Below, piece after piece: positions 1 through 8,892 of a stretch of 64,000 bases of DNA. Source of the stretch: Halococcus sediminicola (lineage in GTDB: Archaea > Halobacteriota > Halobacteria > Halobacteriales > Halococcaceae); the NCBI RefSeq assembly GCF_000755245.1, contig NZ_BBMP01000001.1:62001-126000 (forward strand), in the 5' to 3' direction. The position numbers and the translations under genes are program-made. Position 1 is the stretch's first letter. Every line of letters begins with the position of its first letter. The notes below the pieces were generated by a model. It was not told the DNA's origin, did not search any database, and saw only the letters and a program-made list of their open reading frames with translations.

Positions 1-503
1 AAGATCAATAGTGAGACAAGATACGACAAGTCCGTCACGGCTGCGACGATACGAGCTCCACCAACAAACTCTGCAGCAAGGTACGCTTCTAGAAAGATCA
101 CAATCGCTAGCGCAAGCGTTAGAACCAGTGGTGTATAGGCCTCATACCGTTCTTTGTAAATGTCTATGAGCGAATTAGCATTGATGCGACGCGAGACTAC
201 GGATACTTTCTTTCCATAAATCCCTAACAGATACAGATTCATCGGCCCTTGAGCGAGGATGAAGATGCCGAATGCTGGGCCGAATTCCCATATAAAGCCC
301 GGTGTACCAATAAAGGTACCAGTACTCACGGCTCCGGCTGCAATTAGAATTGCAGTAACGAACATACCGAGATCACGATTCCCAACGTAGAACTCGCTCT
401 GGTAGTCTTCTACGTCAACACTACGAAGCCGTCGAGAGACCCAGTAGGTTGCCAAAAGTATGACTGCAATATATATCGCGAAGGTGATTTGTACAATGTC
501 CAT
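1..503 (-). CDS. Sodium:solute symporter, PanF-like (N-terminal part; runs off the left edge)
   Basis: The visible 167 codons encode a hydrophobic protein starting MDIVQITFAIYIAVILLATY. A first membrane helix is followed by a short polar loop with a DYQSEFYVGNRDL segment typical of SSS-family transporters, and then further helices. The start is firm: GGAGGTGAT lies immediately before the ATG on the minus strand. The gene sits 4 bases downstream of a small membrane protein resembling the DUF997/YhdT partner of the pantothenate symporter PanF, and downstream of a D-aminoacylase-like gene, so the three look like one operon. Expected role is Na+-coupled uptake of an organic acid or acylated amino acid. 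The substrate cannot be read from this fragment and the C-terminal two thirds is missing. Confidence 0.85.
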   Translation of the reverse strand, partial: MDIVQITFAIYIAVILLATYWVSRRLRSVDVEDYQSEFYVGNRDLGMFVTAILIAAGAVSTGTFIGTPGFIWEFGPAFGIFILAQGPMNLYLLGIYGKKVSVVSRRINANSLIDIYKERYEAYTPLVLTLALAIVIFLEAYLAAEFVGGARIVAAVTDLSYLVSLLI

Positions 504-507
504 TATA

Positions 508-852
508 TCACCTCCACGCTTCCAGAGACGCATCTTCTATGTATCCAAGGCCGATCAGCATTCCAATGACAAGGAATACGCAGGCACCGACGATTATGAT
601 GAAGAAGTAAGTCGGCATTCCAAACAAATAGCTGTACCCGCCAGTAGCGGTCATAGTACCCCACGCAGAGATGCCGACGAAGAAGACTACCGTTGATGCC
701 ATATACGCGAAAATAACTTTCGCCTCCTGTCGTGCTTGCACAAATCGCGGATCGCGCTCGATACCATATTCTTCCAACAAAGAATCCGAGCTGCTGTCCA
801 CAACGCGATTCGATGACTGTGTTGTGGATCGTTCTTCACTTGGCTGGTTCAT
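508..852 (-). CDS. Small membrane protein, DUF997/YhdT-like symporter partner
   Basis: A 114-aa protein with a charged, Ser-rich N-terminus of about 45 residues and two hydrophobic segments (about 48-68 and 80-102). Small two-helix proteins of the DUF997 (YhdT) type are typically encoded next to PanF-like sodium symporters and are thought to be accessory subunits; that pairing is seen here. Its ATG overlaps the stop of the upstream amidohydrolase (ATGA), and the symporter starts 4 bases after its own stop, so translation is probably coupled. Family assignment rests on size, topology and neighbour rather than a strong motif. Confidence 0.7.
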   Translation of the reverse strand: MNQPSEERSTTQSSNRVVDSSSDSLLEEYGIERDPRFVQARQEAKVIFAYMASTVVFFVGISAWGTMTATGGYSYLFGMPTYFFIIIVGACVFLVIGMLIGLGYIEDASLEAWR

Positions 853-2441
853 GAGACGATCACTTCACCAGGTTTGTTTTTGGTCACATCGCTTTCTGCA
901 ACAACTGCCTCTCCGTTGACAAACACGTGTGAAATCCCTTGTGGGTACTGACGCGGATTCTCATAACTGGCGGAACTTGAGACGACTTCTGGGTCGAAAA
1001 CAACGACATCTGCATCCATACCTGGTTTGAGAACTCCCTTACCGTCAATTCCCATCGCTCGAGCAGGTAGCGCAGTCATCTTTCTGATGGCTTCTTCGAG
1101 AGTGAGTAGGTTTTCGTCCCTGACATAGTGCCCAAGAATCCGAGGGTAGCTTCCGTAGACTCGAGGATGAGGCTCACCACCGAACAGTCCATCTGTCCCT
1201 ATTGCTACCAATTCATGAGATAGAATCTCACGAACATCATTTTCAGCAAGAATCTTCACTCGCATACTGACGCTGAGTTCGTTTTCAATAAGGAGATCGC
1301 AAGCTACGTCAATCGCTGGCTGTTCTTCTTGAGTGGCGATTTCAGCTATACTCAGCCCCTCCTGTTCCGGGGTTTCGGGGGCACTCGTAACGTGGACGTT
1401 GTCCCATCCCGCCAATCCAGCGAAATTTTCCCATCCTTCGATTCGCCACTCTTCAATATCACGTCGCATTCGCTCACGGATCTCCGCTTCACCTAATTGG
1501 GCTATCAACTCGTTAGGGCCCTGAGAATGCACCCAAGGCGGGAGAACAGCAGACAACATCGTACTCCCTGAATCGTACGGGTACTGCTCGGCAACGATAT
1601 CAACACCTCGCTTGCGTGCCGTCTCTAATTGCTTGACTGCGTCTGTGGTCCGTCCATGTTGCTGTGTTCCAGCGAGTTTGAAGTGAGAAAGATGCAATGG
1701 AATATCGTACTCAGCCCCAATATCAATAAACTCATCAAGTGCTTCCCAGATCCAGCGACCTTCGCTTCGAATATGCGCAATAAACGGTCGACCATAGGGA
1801 GCAAGGCACTTTGCAAGTGCTGCTACTTCCTCTGTTGACGCGTAGGTCGCTGGTGTATAGATGAGACCTGTCGAGAAGCCAAGTGCACCGTCTTCAAGTG
1901 CTTCGGTTACGAGATCTTGCATCTCTTCGAGTTCGCTCTCTGAGGGAGTGCGGTCATCCATCCCCAAGACGTTGAATCGTGCGGTTCCATGCCCGACGAG
2001 CATTCCTACATTAGGCGCAATTCCGTTGTCACGAACGGCACTGAAGTAATCGGGAATACTTCCCCAGCTCCAATCGACAGCCACGTCTCCCGCAAGTGCG
2101 CTCAGCTGAGTTTTCCATTCTTCAGCACCTCCTTCTCGATACATTGGGGCCATTGAGAATCCATCTTGTCCCAATATCTCTGTGGTAATTCCTTGCTTAA
2201 TCTTCGGAGCTAAAGTGGGATCTTGGAACAACTGTAGATCCGAGTGAGAGTGAGTATCGATGAAACCCGGAGCTATGATGCTCTCTTCAGTATTGATTTC
2301 CACGTCACCTGTAAAATCTGGGTCTGGTTTGCGGCTTATTTCCGAAATCTCTCCACCTACGATACCGATAGATCCTCGGAACCAGGCTGATCCAGTTCCG
2401 TCAACAATACGGCCATTCTTAATCACTACATCCAATACCAT
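849..2441 (-). CDS. D-aminoacylase / N-acyl-D-amino-acid deacylase family amidohydrolase
   Basis: A 530-aa metal-dependent amidohydrolase of normal family length. It opens with the typical small beta domain (VVIKNGRIVDGTG), followed by the metal-binding segment APGFIDTHSHSD near residues 57-68 (the HxH motif). Further family landmarks are GQDGFSMAP, GLIYTPATYAS, HIRSEGR (a metal-site His) and the late IGTDGLFGG aspartate. The C-terminal LKPGMDADVVVFDP segment restores the beta domain. Known members remove acyl groups from N-acyl-D-amino acids or related amides. It is the first gene of a minus-strand operon with the membrane partner and the symporter, so imported substrate would be deacylated in the cytoplasm. 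In context it may act on N-carbamoyl or N-acyl products of the hydantoinase genes; that link is inference. Confidence 0.88.
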   Translation of the reverse strand: MVLDVVIKNGRIVDGTGSAWFRGSIGIVGGEISEISRKPDPDFTGDVEINTEESIIAPGFIDTHSHSDLQLFQDPTLAPKIKQGITTEILGQDGFSMAPMYREGGAEEWKTQLSALAGDVAVDWSWGSIPDYFSAVRDNGIAPNVGMLVGHGTARFNVLGMDDRTPSESELEEMQDLVTEALEDGALGFSTGLIYTPATYASTEEVAALAKCLAPYGRPFIAHIRSEGRWIWEALDEFIDIGAEYDIPLHLSHFKLAGTQQHGRTTDAVKQLETARKRGVDIVAEQYPYDSGSTMLSAVLPPWVHSQGPNELIAQLGEAEIRERMRRDIEEWRIEGWENFAGLAGWDNVHVTSAPETPEQEGLSIAEIATQEEQPAIDVACDLLIENELSVSMRVKILAENDVREILSHELVAIGTDGLFGGEPHPRVYGSYPRILGHYVRDENLLTLEEAIRKMTALPARAMGIDGKGVLKPGMDADVVVFDPEVVSSSASYENPRQYPQGISHVFVNGEAVVAESDVTKNKPGEVIVS

Positions 2442-2589
2442 TTCGTTCCAAACAAAACGCGAATGTGGTTGTTAATCTCACCCCTATCATAATCGGGTTA
2501 GGGGTCTAGGGGAAAGCAAGCGTTAGTTCGCAATTGCGTTAGACGTATTGCTCTCTAATTACTTGGCTTTGCACATTGAGGTGAAGCCG

Positions 2590-2899
2590 ACGACAGCTTG
2601 TTCCGCCAACTGCCCAAGAACCCCATCTGGGACGCGGTCGACCACGGCGGACGCGACGTGACGGTTCGGATCAGCGACCTCGACGAGGGTTCTACGTCGC
2701 GGACGACGGGCCGAGAATCGACCGTGACCGGTGAGGCGACGTGCTCAGCATGAGATACTCGACCGCTGACGGGGAACCAAGCTCAGTTCTCTCTCGTGAA
2801 CTGAACCGCCGACGCCCACGGTTGGGATGTGCACACCGCCGATAGGCCGAGGACGGTGCGCGGTTTGAGGTCACCGGCGTCACCGTGGTCGGCGATTGA
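2590..2899 (+). pseudogene. Relic of a histidine-kinase ATPase domain (C-terminal end only)
   Basis: Reading the plus strand across one frameshift near 2689 and an in-frame stop near 2724 gives pieces that line up with a haloarchaeal HATPase_c domain. They are SLFRQL...DAVDHGGRDVTV (N-box region), GFYVADDGPRI (G1-box region), MRYSTADGEPSS (G2-like region) and ARFEVTGVTVVGD followed by a stop. The conserved N-box Asn positions are lost and no complete reading frame survives, so this is a dead remnant. It lies in the gap between the D-aminoacylase gene and the DUF917 operon. It marks a former gene replaced or deleted when one of the catabolic operons arrived. Confidence 0.72.
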
Positions 2900-2921
2900 C
2901 GTTGTCTCATCACCTCACCGG

Positions 2922-4064
2922 TCAGTTGAGCAAATGCGCCTTCTCGGTGGGGACGCCGTGCTCAGCGTAGTACTCGGGGTACCGTCGTTCGAGTTCGACG
3001 TACTCCAGGTCGTATCCGAAGTACTCCGGCCCCCAGACGTTCAGCGCCTCGTCGCTCCGCATGATATTCGGGGTTGGTATTCCGAACACTCGGACCCGAT
3101 AGCCGTACCGAAGCGACTCCGTGGTCACGGGGCGTCCGGTCTCGCGTTCGAGAACGACAATGAGGTCTGGAACGCTGGCGAGTACCTCCCCATTGCGGCG
3201 CGCGATCAGGTTCTCATTCTGGATGTCGATCCGGAGGCGCTCGCCGTCGTGGTCGCCAAGCCCGTCAATGTCGACGTGTCCAACCGCGAACCCGCCCTCA
3301 GTCCGGCGTTGCACGTCGACAATCTTCCCCTCGAACAGTTCTACCGCGCGGCCGTAATTTGACTCGCCGGTGACCCGCTTGAACGACTCGATTGGGTCGT
3401 CGTCCATCGGGTCGCGGATGGCTGACCCGATCTCAGTGCCGAGGCTAATCGTGTTCGGAATACTTGTCTCCGCGACCGTCTCGCCGATCATCGGATAGTC
3501 ACAGAGGAACGACGCGCCGCCCATCTCTATCGTGACCGCGCGGGCGTACCGTTCGAGCGATTCGTTGTCCTCGGTCTCGAACAGGGTCGCGTCTCCCTTC
3601 TCATTCGAGATGACGGCGGGCGTGCCGTCGACGCCGTAGACATTCCACGTCTCGTGGTGGAGTTCCGGAAACGCCCGGCCCATGCCGTCGGCGTCGACCA
3701 GTGGCAGACCGAGTCGAGCCGCGACCGTGAACGGAATGGTAGAATTCATACCGCCGCACTCGATGGGCATGGTCGCGTACACCTCCTGCTCGAACTCCTC
3801 AGCGAGGCGTTCGAGCGACCGAATGGCCTCTCGGCCCTCAGGCAACTTCTCCAGAATGACAGTCGGCGCACCCATCATCGCCGAGGGGATTACGAGCGCG
3901 TCGTTCGGGACTTCGTCCGGGTCGAGCAGTTCGACCGGGCCGTGTTCCTTGATGGCCTGCTGGGCCATCAGCTTCCCCACGTGCGGGTCCCCGCCGCCGC
4001 CTGTCCCGAGGACCGCCGCGCCGACCGCGAGATCTTCGATATCCTCGGTGGTGATTTCTCGCAT
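2922..4064 (-). CDS. DUF917 (S-Me-THD-type) family protein, copy A
   Basis: A 380-aa DUF917 protein. The N-terminal MREITTEDIEDLAVGAAVLG runs into the hallmark glycine-rich GTGGGGDPHVGK, followed by PVELLDPDEVPNDALVIPS and GAPTVILEKLP; later landmarks are MPIECGGMNS and VDADGMGRAFPE. A longer in-frame extension upstream encodes Arg/Ser-rich nonsense overlapping the previous gene, so the ATG one base after that gene's stop was chosen. Pfam now describes this family as S-methyl thiohydantoin desulfurase-like, and members are typically encoded beside HyuA-like proteins. It is the last gene of a three-gene operon and a clear paralogue of the first gene (copy B). Probable role: cytoplasmic partner subunit acting on a hydantoin-like ring. 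The exact reaction is not established. Confidence 0.88.
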   Translation of the reverse strand: MREITTEDIEDLAVGAAVLGTGGGGDPHVGKLMAQQAIKEHGPVELLDPDEVPNDALVIPSAMMGAPTVILEKLPEGREAIRSLERLAEEFEQEVYATMPIECGGMNSTIPFTVAARLGLPLVDADGMGRAFPELHHETWNVYGVDGTPAVISNEKGDATLFETEDNESLERYARAVTIEMGGASFLCDYPMIGETVAETSIPNTISLGTEIGSAIRDPMDDDPIESFKRVTGESNYGRAVELFEGKIVDVQRRTEGGFAVGHVDIDGLGDHDGERLRIDIQNENLIARRNGEVLASVPDLIVVLERETGRPVTTESLRYGYRVRVFGIPTPNIMRSDEALNVWGPEYFGYDLEYVELERRYPEYYAEHGVPTEKAHLLN

Positions 4065-4065
4065 C

Positions 4066-5667
4066 CTACGCACCACCGCCCCGCTCACGGGGGTCGCTCT
4101 CTTCCACGACTTGCTCGACCTGCTCGCCGATCTGAAGGTCGCCCGCGGCCTGTACACGCAAGCGGACGGCGTTGCCCGGCAGGTACGATAGAGGTACCTC
4201 CTCGAGGTCGACGATTTCGAGCGTGTCGGGGTCGGCTCCGGCCTCGACCGCATCGACGTGGGCGAGGTCCTTCGCCTCCGCGAGCGCCTCCTCGCGCGAC
4301 TGCTCGTCCAGCGAGAACACCCGGTCGATGTGGCCCGATACCTGCGCGATGGCCGCGCCGATGGCGTTTGCCACCTCGAAGTTGTCTGGTTTCTCAACAC
4401 GGGACGCACCCGCGAGGTCGTCGGGCAGCAGGATGCTCCCGCCGCCCACCACTGTGACCGGCACATCGTCCGGGCTAGTCTTCACCTCGTCAACGGTCCG
4501 CTCGAGCCGACTCGTCATGGTCGCCTCAACAGCCTCGACGAGATCATCGTCGAGGTCCGGCACAGTCGGCCCGAACGACGCCCGTCCGAGAGTGACGGCC
4601 ACGTCCGTCGCGGTCGTCACGTCCCCGCCAAAACAGAGTGCCCGCGAGGTGAGGTCGTAGCCCACGCTGTCAGGGCCGACCGTCACCTCGCCGTCTTCCT
4701 CGCGCACGACGCTCCCACCGCCGAGGCCGACCGAGATGAGGTCAGGCATTCGGAAGTTGGTCTTCACGCCGCCGATCTCGACTGCGACTGCGCTCTCGCG
4801 CGGGAAGCCATCCGTGACCGCGCCCACGTCAGTGGTCGTCCCGCCCACGTCGATGATGATGCCGTCACGCATCCCCAAGAGGTACGCCGCGCCGCGGATG
4901 CTGTTGGCGGGGCCGCAGGCGACCGTGAAGATAGGATAGCGCTCGGCGTAGTCGACGCTCATCAAGGTGCCGTCGTTCTGACCGAAGTAGAACTGGGCGT
5001 CGAGGTCGTGTTCGACCATAGCCTTCCGGAAAGCGGTGCTGGCCTCTCGGATGACCTGGGTGAGCGCAGCGTTGAGCGCGGTGGCGTTCTCGCGTTCGAG
5101 CAGGCCGACGCTTCCAATCTCACTCGACAGCGAGATAGGCACGTCGTCCAGTTCCTCGCGGGCGATCTCGGCGACGCGCTCTTCGTGTTCGTCCCGGACC
5201 GGAGAGAACACTGACGTGACGGCCACGCTGTCGACCGTGTCGGCCTTCTCGCGGAGGAACTCCCGGACCGCCGCCTCGTCGAGGTCTGTGATGGGGTCGC
5301 CGTCGAACTCGTGGCCCCCCTCCACGATGATGGTGTGGTTGCCGACGGCTGATGCGAGATCGTCGGGCCACTCGAACAGCGGCCGGATGGCCTTCGTAGC
5401 TGGTGCGCCGATCCGGATTACCGCGACCTGATTCAGTTTCTCACGCTCGGTTACGGCGTTGGTGCAGTGGGTCGTCCCGAGCATCACGTGGTTGATCTCG
5501 TCCGTGTCCACGTCGTTGGTGAGGACTTCCTGAAGGGCCGCGACGATGCCGCTGGTCACGTCCTCGGTCGTGGGCGTCTTCGTCTTGGCAATCAAACTGT
5601 CCGACTCGTCGAGGACAACGGCGTCGGTATTCGTGCCGCCGACGTCGATTCCGATTCTGAAGCTCAT
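4066..5667 (-). CDS. Short hydantoinase/oxoprolinase-type ATPase subunit (HyuA-like)
   Basis: A 533-aa protein starting MSFRIGIDVGGTNTDAVVLD, the nucleotide-binding first motif of the hydantoinase A / oxoprolinase ASKHA fold. A second phosphate-binding segment, IIIDVGGTTTDVGAV, lies around residue 270, with HCTNAVTEREKL and ACGPANSIRGAA between. It is shorter than the ~680-aa HyuA at 11791-13839 and belongs to the class normally encoded with DUF917 proteins. Translated sequence upstream of this ATG is low-quality and overlaps the preceding gene, so it was excluded. The start overlaps the stop of copy B (ATGA) and copy A begins one base after its stop, so all three are probably coupled. Expected role: ATP-dependent opening of a cyclic amide. 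Confidence 0.88.
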   Translation of the reverse strand: MSFRIGIDVGGTNTDAVVLDESDSLIAKTKTPTTEDVTSGIVAALQEVLTNDVDTDEINHVMLGTTHCTNAVTEREKLNQVAVIRIGAPATKAIRPLFEWPDDLASAVGNHTIIVEGGHEFDGDPITDLDEAAVREFLREKADTVDSVAVTSVFSPVRDEHEERVAEIAREELDDVPISLSSEIGSVGLLERENATALNAALTQVIREASTAFRKAMVEHDLDAQFYFGQNDGTLMSVDYAERYPIFTVACGPANSIRGAAYLLGMRDGIIIDVGGTTTDVGAVTDGFPRESAVAVEIGGVKTNFRMPDLISVGLGGGSVVREEDGEVTVGPDSVGYDLTSRALCFGGDVTTATDVAVTLGRASFGPTVPDLDDDLVEAVEATMTSRLERTVDEVKTSPDDVPVTVVGGGSILLPDDLAGASRVEKPDNFEVANAIGAAIAQVSGHIDRVFSLDEQSREEALAEAKDLAHVDAVEAGADPDTLEIVDLEEVPLSYLPGNAVRLRVQAAGDLQIGEQVEQVVEESDPRERGGGA

Positions 5668-6770
5668 TTGTCTGGATCGATGATGTCGCTGGTTTCTGCG
5701 CGCTGCTCGACTGGGACGTACTTCACGTCGTACCCGAAGAAGGGCGGACCGCCGAGTTCGATCCCGTCGTCGGTCCGCCACGGGTCTGCACACTGGAGGC
5801 CGAGCACGTCGACCCGGTAGCCGTACTTGAGTTCCTCAGTCGTGACCGGCGACCCCGTCTCGCTCTCGATGAGACAGATAAGATCGGGCGCGGTCGCTAA
5901 CACTTCGTCGTCGGTCTCGGCGAGGAGGAACTCGTTCTGGAACCGGATGGAAACTTTATGGCCCGAGAACGAATCGAGTCCGTCGATCGTGGCTGTCCCC
6001 TTGGCGAAGCCCTCGGTTGTCCGCCGGTGTACGTCGGTGACTTTCCCGGAGAACAGGTGGTGACCGTCGAACGTCTTGGTGAGCACGTCGATGGGTTCGG
6101 CCGCCGTCTCGTCGAGGCTACGGATAGTGCGACCAATCTCAGCCGCGTAGCTCAGGCTCCCGTGGATGGTGTGGGCCTTCGTCTCCGCGCCCGTGTGGCC
6201 GTAGATGCCGATCATCGCCGACCCGCCCATCTCAACGCTGATCGATCGTGAGAACGTCTCCGTCCACGAGTTGTCGACAGTCTCGAGGAACACCGAGTTT
6301 CCCTTTTCGTCGGCCATCGACATCGGAGTCGCGTCGATGTCGCCGAGCGTGAGTGTGGTTTGGGGTATCTCCGGGAACGCCCGGCCCATACCGTCGGCGT
6401 CGACGATGGGAAGGTCCAGCGTCGCTGCGACCGCGAGCGGGACCGTGGAGTTCAACCCACCGGCCTCGATGCTCATCGTCGCGTACGCCTCTTCGCCCCG
6501 GTAGCGCTCAAGTGCCTCGAACGCCTCCATTGGTTCGGTCCCCCGCGGGATCTTCTCCAGCATTACTGTGGGCGCGCCCATCATCGCTGACGGGATGACG
6601 AGCGCGTCGTCCGGGATTTCGTCCGGATCGAGCAGTTCGACCGGACCGTGCGCTTCGATGGCCTGCTGGGCCATCAGCTTCCCCACGTGCGGGTCACCGC
6701 CGCCGCCCGTCCCGAGGACCGCCGCTCCCGTGGCGATGTCTTCAATGTCATTCGCTGCGAGTTCGCACAT
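5664..6770 (-). CDS. DUF917 (S-Me-THD-type) family protein, copy B
   Basis: A 368-aa DUF917 paralogue of copy A, with the same GTGGGGDPHVGK, ELLDPDEIPDDALVIPS, GAPTVMLEKIP and VDADGMGRAFPE blocks, then GGSAMIGIYGHTG in the middle. The start MCELAANDIEDIATG was preferred over an upstream extension because GAGGAG lies six bases before it and family similarity begins there. First gene of the DUF917-HyuA-DUF917 operon and divergent from the NCS1 permease operon, with about 180 bases between start codons; a TATATA stretch near 6855-6860 could serve the minus strand. Two different DUF917 proteins flanking one HyuA-like protein suggest a heteromeric complex. The N-terminal block is almost identical in DNA to copy A over 69 bases. 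Confidence 0.88.
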   Translation of the reverse strand: MCELAANDIEDIATGAAVLGTGGGGDPHVGKLMAQQAIEAHGPVELLDPDEIPDDALVIPSAMMGAPTVMLEKIPRGTEPMEAFEALERYRGEEAYATMSIEAGGLNSTVPLAVAATLDLPIVDADGMGRAFPEIPQTTLTLGDIDATPMSMADEKGNSVFLETVDNSWTETFSRSISVEMGGSAMIGIYGHTGAETKAHTIHGSLSYAAEIGRTIRSLDETAAEPIDVLTKTFDGHHLFSGKVTDVHRRTTEGFAKGTATIDGLDSFSGHKVSIRFQNEFLLAETDDEVLATAPDLICLIESETGSPVTTEELKYGYRVDVLGLQCADPWRTDDGIELGGPPFFGYDVKYVPVEQRAETSDIIDPDK

Positions 6771-6951
6771 CAGTGTCTCCTCATCCGTTTGCGGACGCGC
6801 AATTCTCGACCTGTGGCTTGCCATTCCATACCGTGTTGTCGTACCTGTGGAACCCATATATACCTTAACGAGGAATCTCGAGGTTCTCGTGGTCTTGTTG
6901 GAAATATATCAGAAAAGAATATCAATAGAGAACATTGATTAGTGCCTGACA

Positions 6952-8367
6952 ATGGCTAACAGAGGTCAGTGGAGAGACGAAATCGGTGACTACGCGCTTG
7001 TACCGGTCCCGGAGAAGGACAAACGGAGTATGCTGAACGTGTTCCTCGTATACTCGGGCGTGCTCGCCGTGTTCGCGTTCATCGCTACGGGAACCACTAT
7101 CGGGCTACAGTTTACCCTTCGCGAGCAGATCTATGTCGCCCTGGGAGCGAGCGTGATCCTCGCGGTCATCGGATCGGGGCTCGCCTACATCGGCGGATTG
7201 ACCGGCCTGTCGACGTACATCACCATGCGATACCCGTTCGGCTACGTCGGATCGTGGATCTGGGGCGTGCTCATGAGCGGGATTCCGAGCGGTCTCGGCT
7301 GGTTCGCGTTCGAGACGTGGCTGTTCGGCGTCACCATCAACGCGCTTGCACCCAACGCGTTCTGGGGCGACGTCGGCGTGGCGGCCATCTGGGGTGGCGT
7401 CCTCATGGTGGCGACCGCCTACTACGGCTATGGGGGGCTATCGATACTGAGCTACCTCGCGGTCCCCATGTTCTTCCTGCTCGCAGTCGCGGGGGTCATG
7501 GTCGGCCTTGAAGAGACGGCGTCGATCCAAGGACTGCTCGCGCTGACTCCCGAGGACCCGGGTGCGGCCATCGGGACCGGGATCACCATCGTTGTCGGGT
7601 CGTACATCGTCGGGGCGTCGATCACAATGGACATCGCCCGGTATGCCAAGCGGTCGTGGTTCGCGCCCACCGCGTGGGCAATCCAAATCTTCCTGTTCAT
7701 GCCCTTCGTTGTGGTGGGTGCGGGCGTGATGACCCTGACCACCGGCGCGGGTGACTTCGCACAGGTCATGCTCGCGGCCGGGCTAGGTCTGGGCGTGTTC
7801 CTGATGGCGCTGTTCGGCTTCTGGAGCACGAATGACAACAACCTCTACGCCGGGGCGCTGTCGTGGTCGCTGTTCGTTCCCCTGAAGAAGAAGTATATCG
7901 TCGTCCTCGAAGGCGTGATCGGAACGGGAATCGCGGCGTACGTAGGGTTCAACGCCGGAGCGTCGATGGATCCGTTCGTGTCGTTCCTCAACACGCTTGG
8001 GACGCTCATCCCGGCCGTGGCCGGCGTCATCCTCGGCGATTACTACCTCTACCGGTGGTTCAGAGGCTATGGGTTCGGTAACCGGTACGACTACGACCCC
8101 GGACAGGAGTTCTCGCTCGTAGTGTGGCCCGGCTGGGTCGCGGCGATCATCGGAGCGTACGTGGGCGGATATGTGCTGGCCGGCATCACCAGCCTCAACG
8201 TGCTGGTTCTCTCGGGCGCACTGCACGTCGGACTCATGATCGTCGCGGACACTGTCGGTGTTCCCACCGGCATCGGCTCTACGTCCATCGACGACTCGGG
8301 CCGCAGTCCAGAAATCCACCGGAAGGTGCCCGGAGACACCGGCGGCGAACCCTCGCGAGGTGACTGA
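6952..8367 (+). CDS. NCS1-family permease (purine/cytosine/hydantoin-type transporter)
   Basis: A 471-aa polytopic protein with about 12 hydrophobic segments and the NCS1 pattern: a polar N-terminal tail ending in EIGDYALVPVPEKDKRSM, a GLTGLSTYITMRYPFGYVGS re-entrant-like segment, SIPSGLGWFAFE-type residues in helix 3, and a cytoplasmic tail rich in Gly/Ser. The family imports nucleobases, hydantoins and allantoin with Na+ or H+. It begins a plus-strand operon with a small membrane protein and a creatininase-family hydrolase, and is divergent from the DUF917/HyuA operon, so it most likely imports the cyclic amide those enzymes process. ATG 6952 is the natural start; AT-rich TATA-like DNA lies 30-45 bases upstream. 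Confidence 0.88.
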   Translation: MANRGQWRDEIGDYALVPVPEKDKRSMLNVFLVYSGVLAVFAFIATGTTIGLQFTLREQIYVALGASVILAVIGSGLAYIGGLTGLSTYITMRYPFGYVGSWIWGVLMSGIPSGLGWFAFETWLFGVTINALAPNAFWGDVGVAAIWGGVLMVATAYYGYGGLSILSYLAVPMFFLLAVAGVMVGLEETASIQGLLALTPEDPGAAIGTGITIVVGSYIVGASITMDIARYAKRSWFAPTAWAIQIFLFMPFVVVGAGVMTLTTGAGDFAQVMLAAGLGLGVFLMALFGFWSTNDNNLYAGALSWSLFVPLKKKYIVVLEGVIGTGIAAYVGFNAGASMDPFVSFLNTLGTLIPAVAGVILGDYYLYRWFRGYGFGNRYDYDPGQEFSLVVWPGWVAAIIGAYVGGYVLAGITSLNVLVLSGALHVGLMIVADTVGVPTGIGSTSIDDSGRSPEIHRKVPGDTGGEPSRGD

Positions 8368-8369
8368 TC

Positions 8370-8810
8370 ATGAGTAACGTCCACTCCATCGAAAGCACGG
8401 CCGCCCTCGACGTAGACGATTTCGTCCAAACGGCGTCCCGCCTCAGCATGCTATCGTTGGTCCTCGTCCTCGTCCTCATGGTAGACGCCGCGATGATGTG
8501 GGGTGAGAACGTCTGGGCCGCACTTATCTCGCTGATCGTTGCGGGCGCGCAGCTCGTAGTCGCCGGAACGCTGACGCCCCGTCTCAAGCGACGCGAGGAA
8601 CTGCAGAACGCTGGGAACGTCGTTGTCCAGCACAGTTGGCTCTTGCTGTCGATCGCCATCGCGGCGCTGGCGATCTACCCGTCACCGTTCTTCGCAGTGT
8701 CGATGTTGTGGTTCGCCGTGGCGATGCTTGTCAGCCTCGCGTGGGGCGTCATCGGCGCGTTCAACCTCTACAGAAGCATCACGCAGGCTGGCGCACGGCT
8801 CACGGTCTGA
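8370..8810 (+). CDS. Four-helix membrane protein of unknown function
   Basis: A 146-aa protein with four hydrophobic segments (about 27-46, 49-68, 88-107 and 108-128) and a polar N-terminus. A KRRE cluster sits between helices 2 and 3. It starts two bases after the permease stop, so it is almost certainly co-translated with it. I do not recognise the family. Tight coupling to an NCS1 permease suggests an accessory subunit, as with the small partner of the SSS symporter at the left edge. Base use matches its neighbours. Confidence 0.75.
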   Translation: MSNVHSIESTAALDVDDFVQTASRLSMLSLVLVLVLMVDAAMMWGENVWAALISLIVAGAQLVVAGTLTPRLKRREELQNAGNVVVQHSWLLLSIAIAALAIYPSPFFAVSMLWFAVAMLVSLAWGVIGAFNLYRSITQAGARLTV

Positions 8811-8892
8811 ACGCGGTTACACCTTCGAACCCGGAATCGACCGTCCTTTTGCGACCCAAGAGCTAACTCGGCGGCGTGAGACGACTTCATCG

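Noticed and set aside
4065-4466. N-terminal extension of DUF917 copy A by about 134 residues
   Set aside because: The extension is Arg/Ser-rich, overlaps the HyuA-like gene in another frame and precedes a perfect family start one base after that gene's stop.
3654-5214. Long plus-strand open frames of 267 and 318 codons opposite the DUF917/HyuA-like genes
   Set aside because: They are antisense shadows of GC-rich genes; composition is Arg/His/Pro-rich with no domain pattern, while the minus-strand frames match known families throughout.
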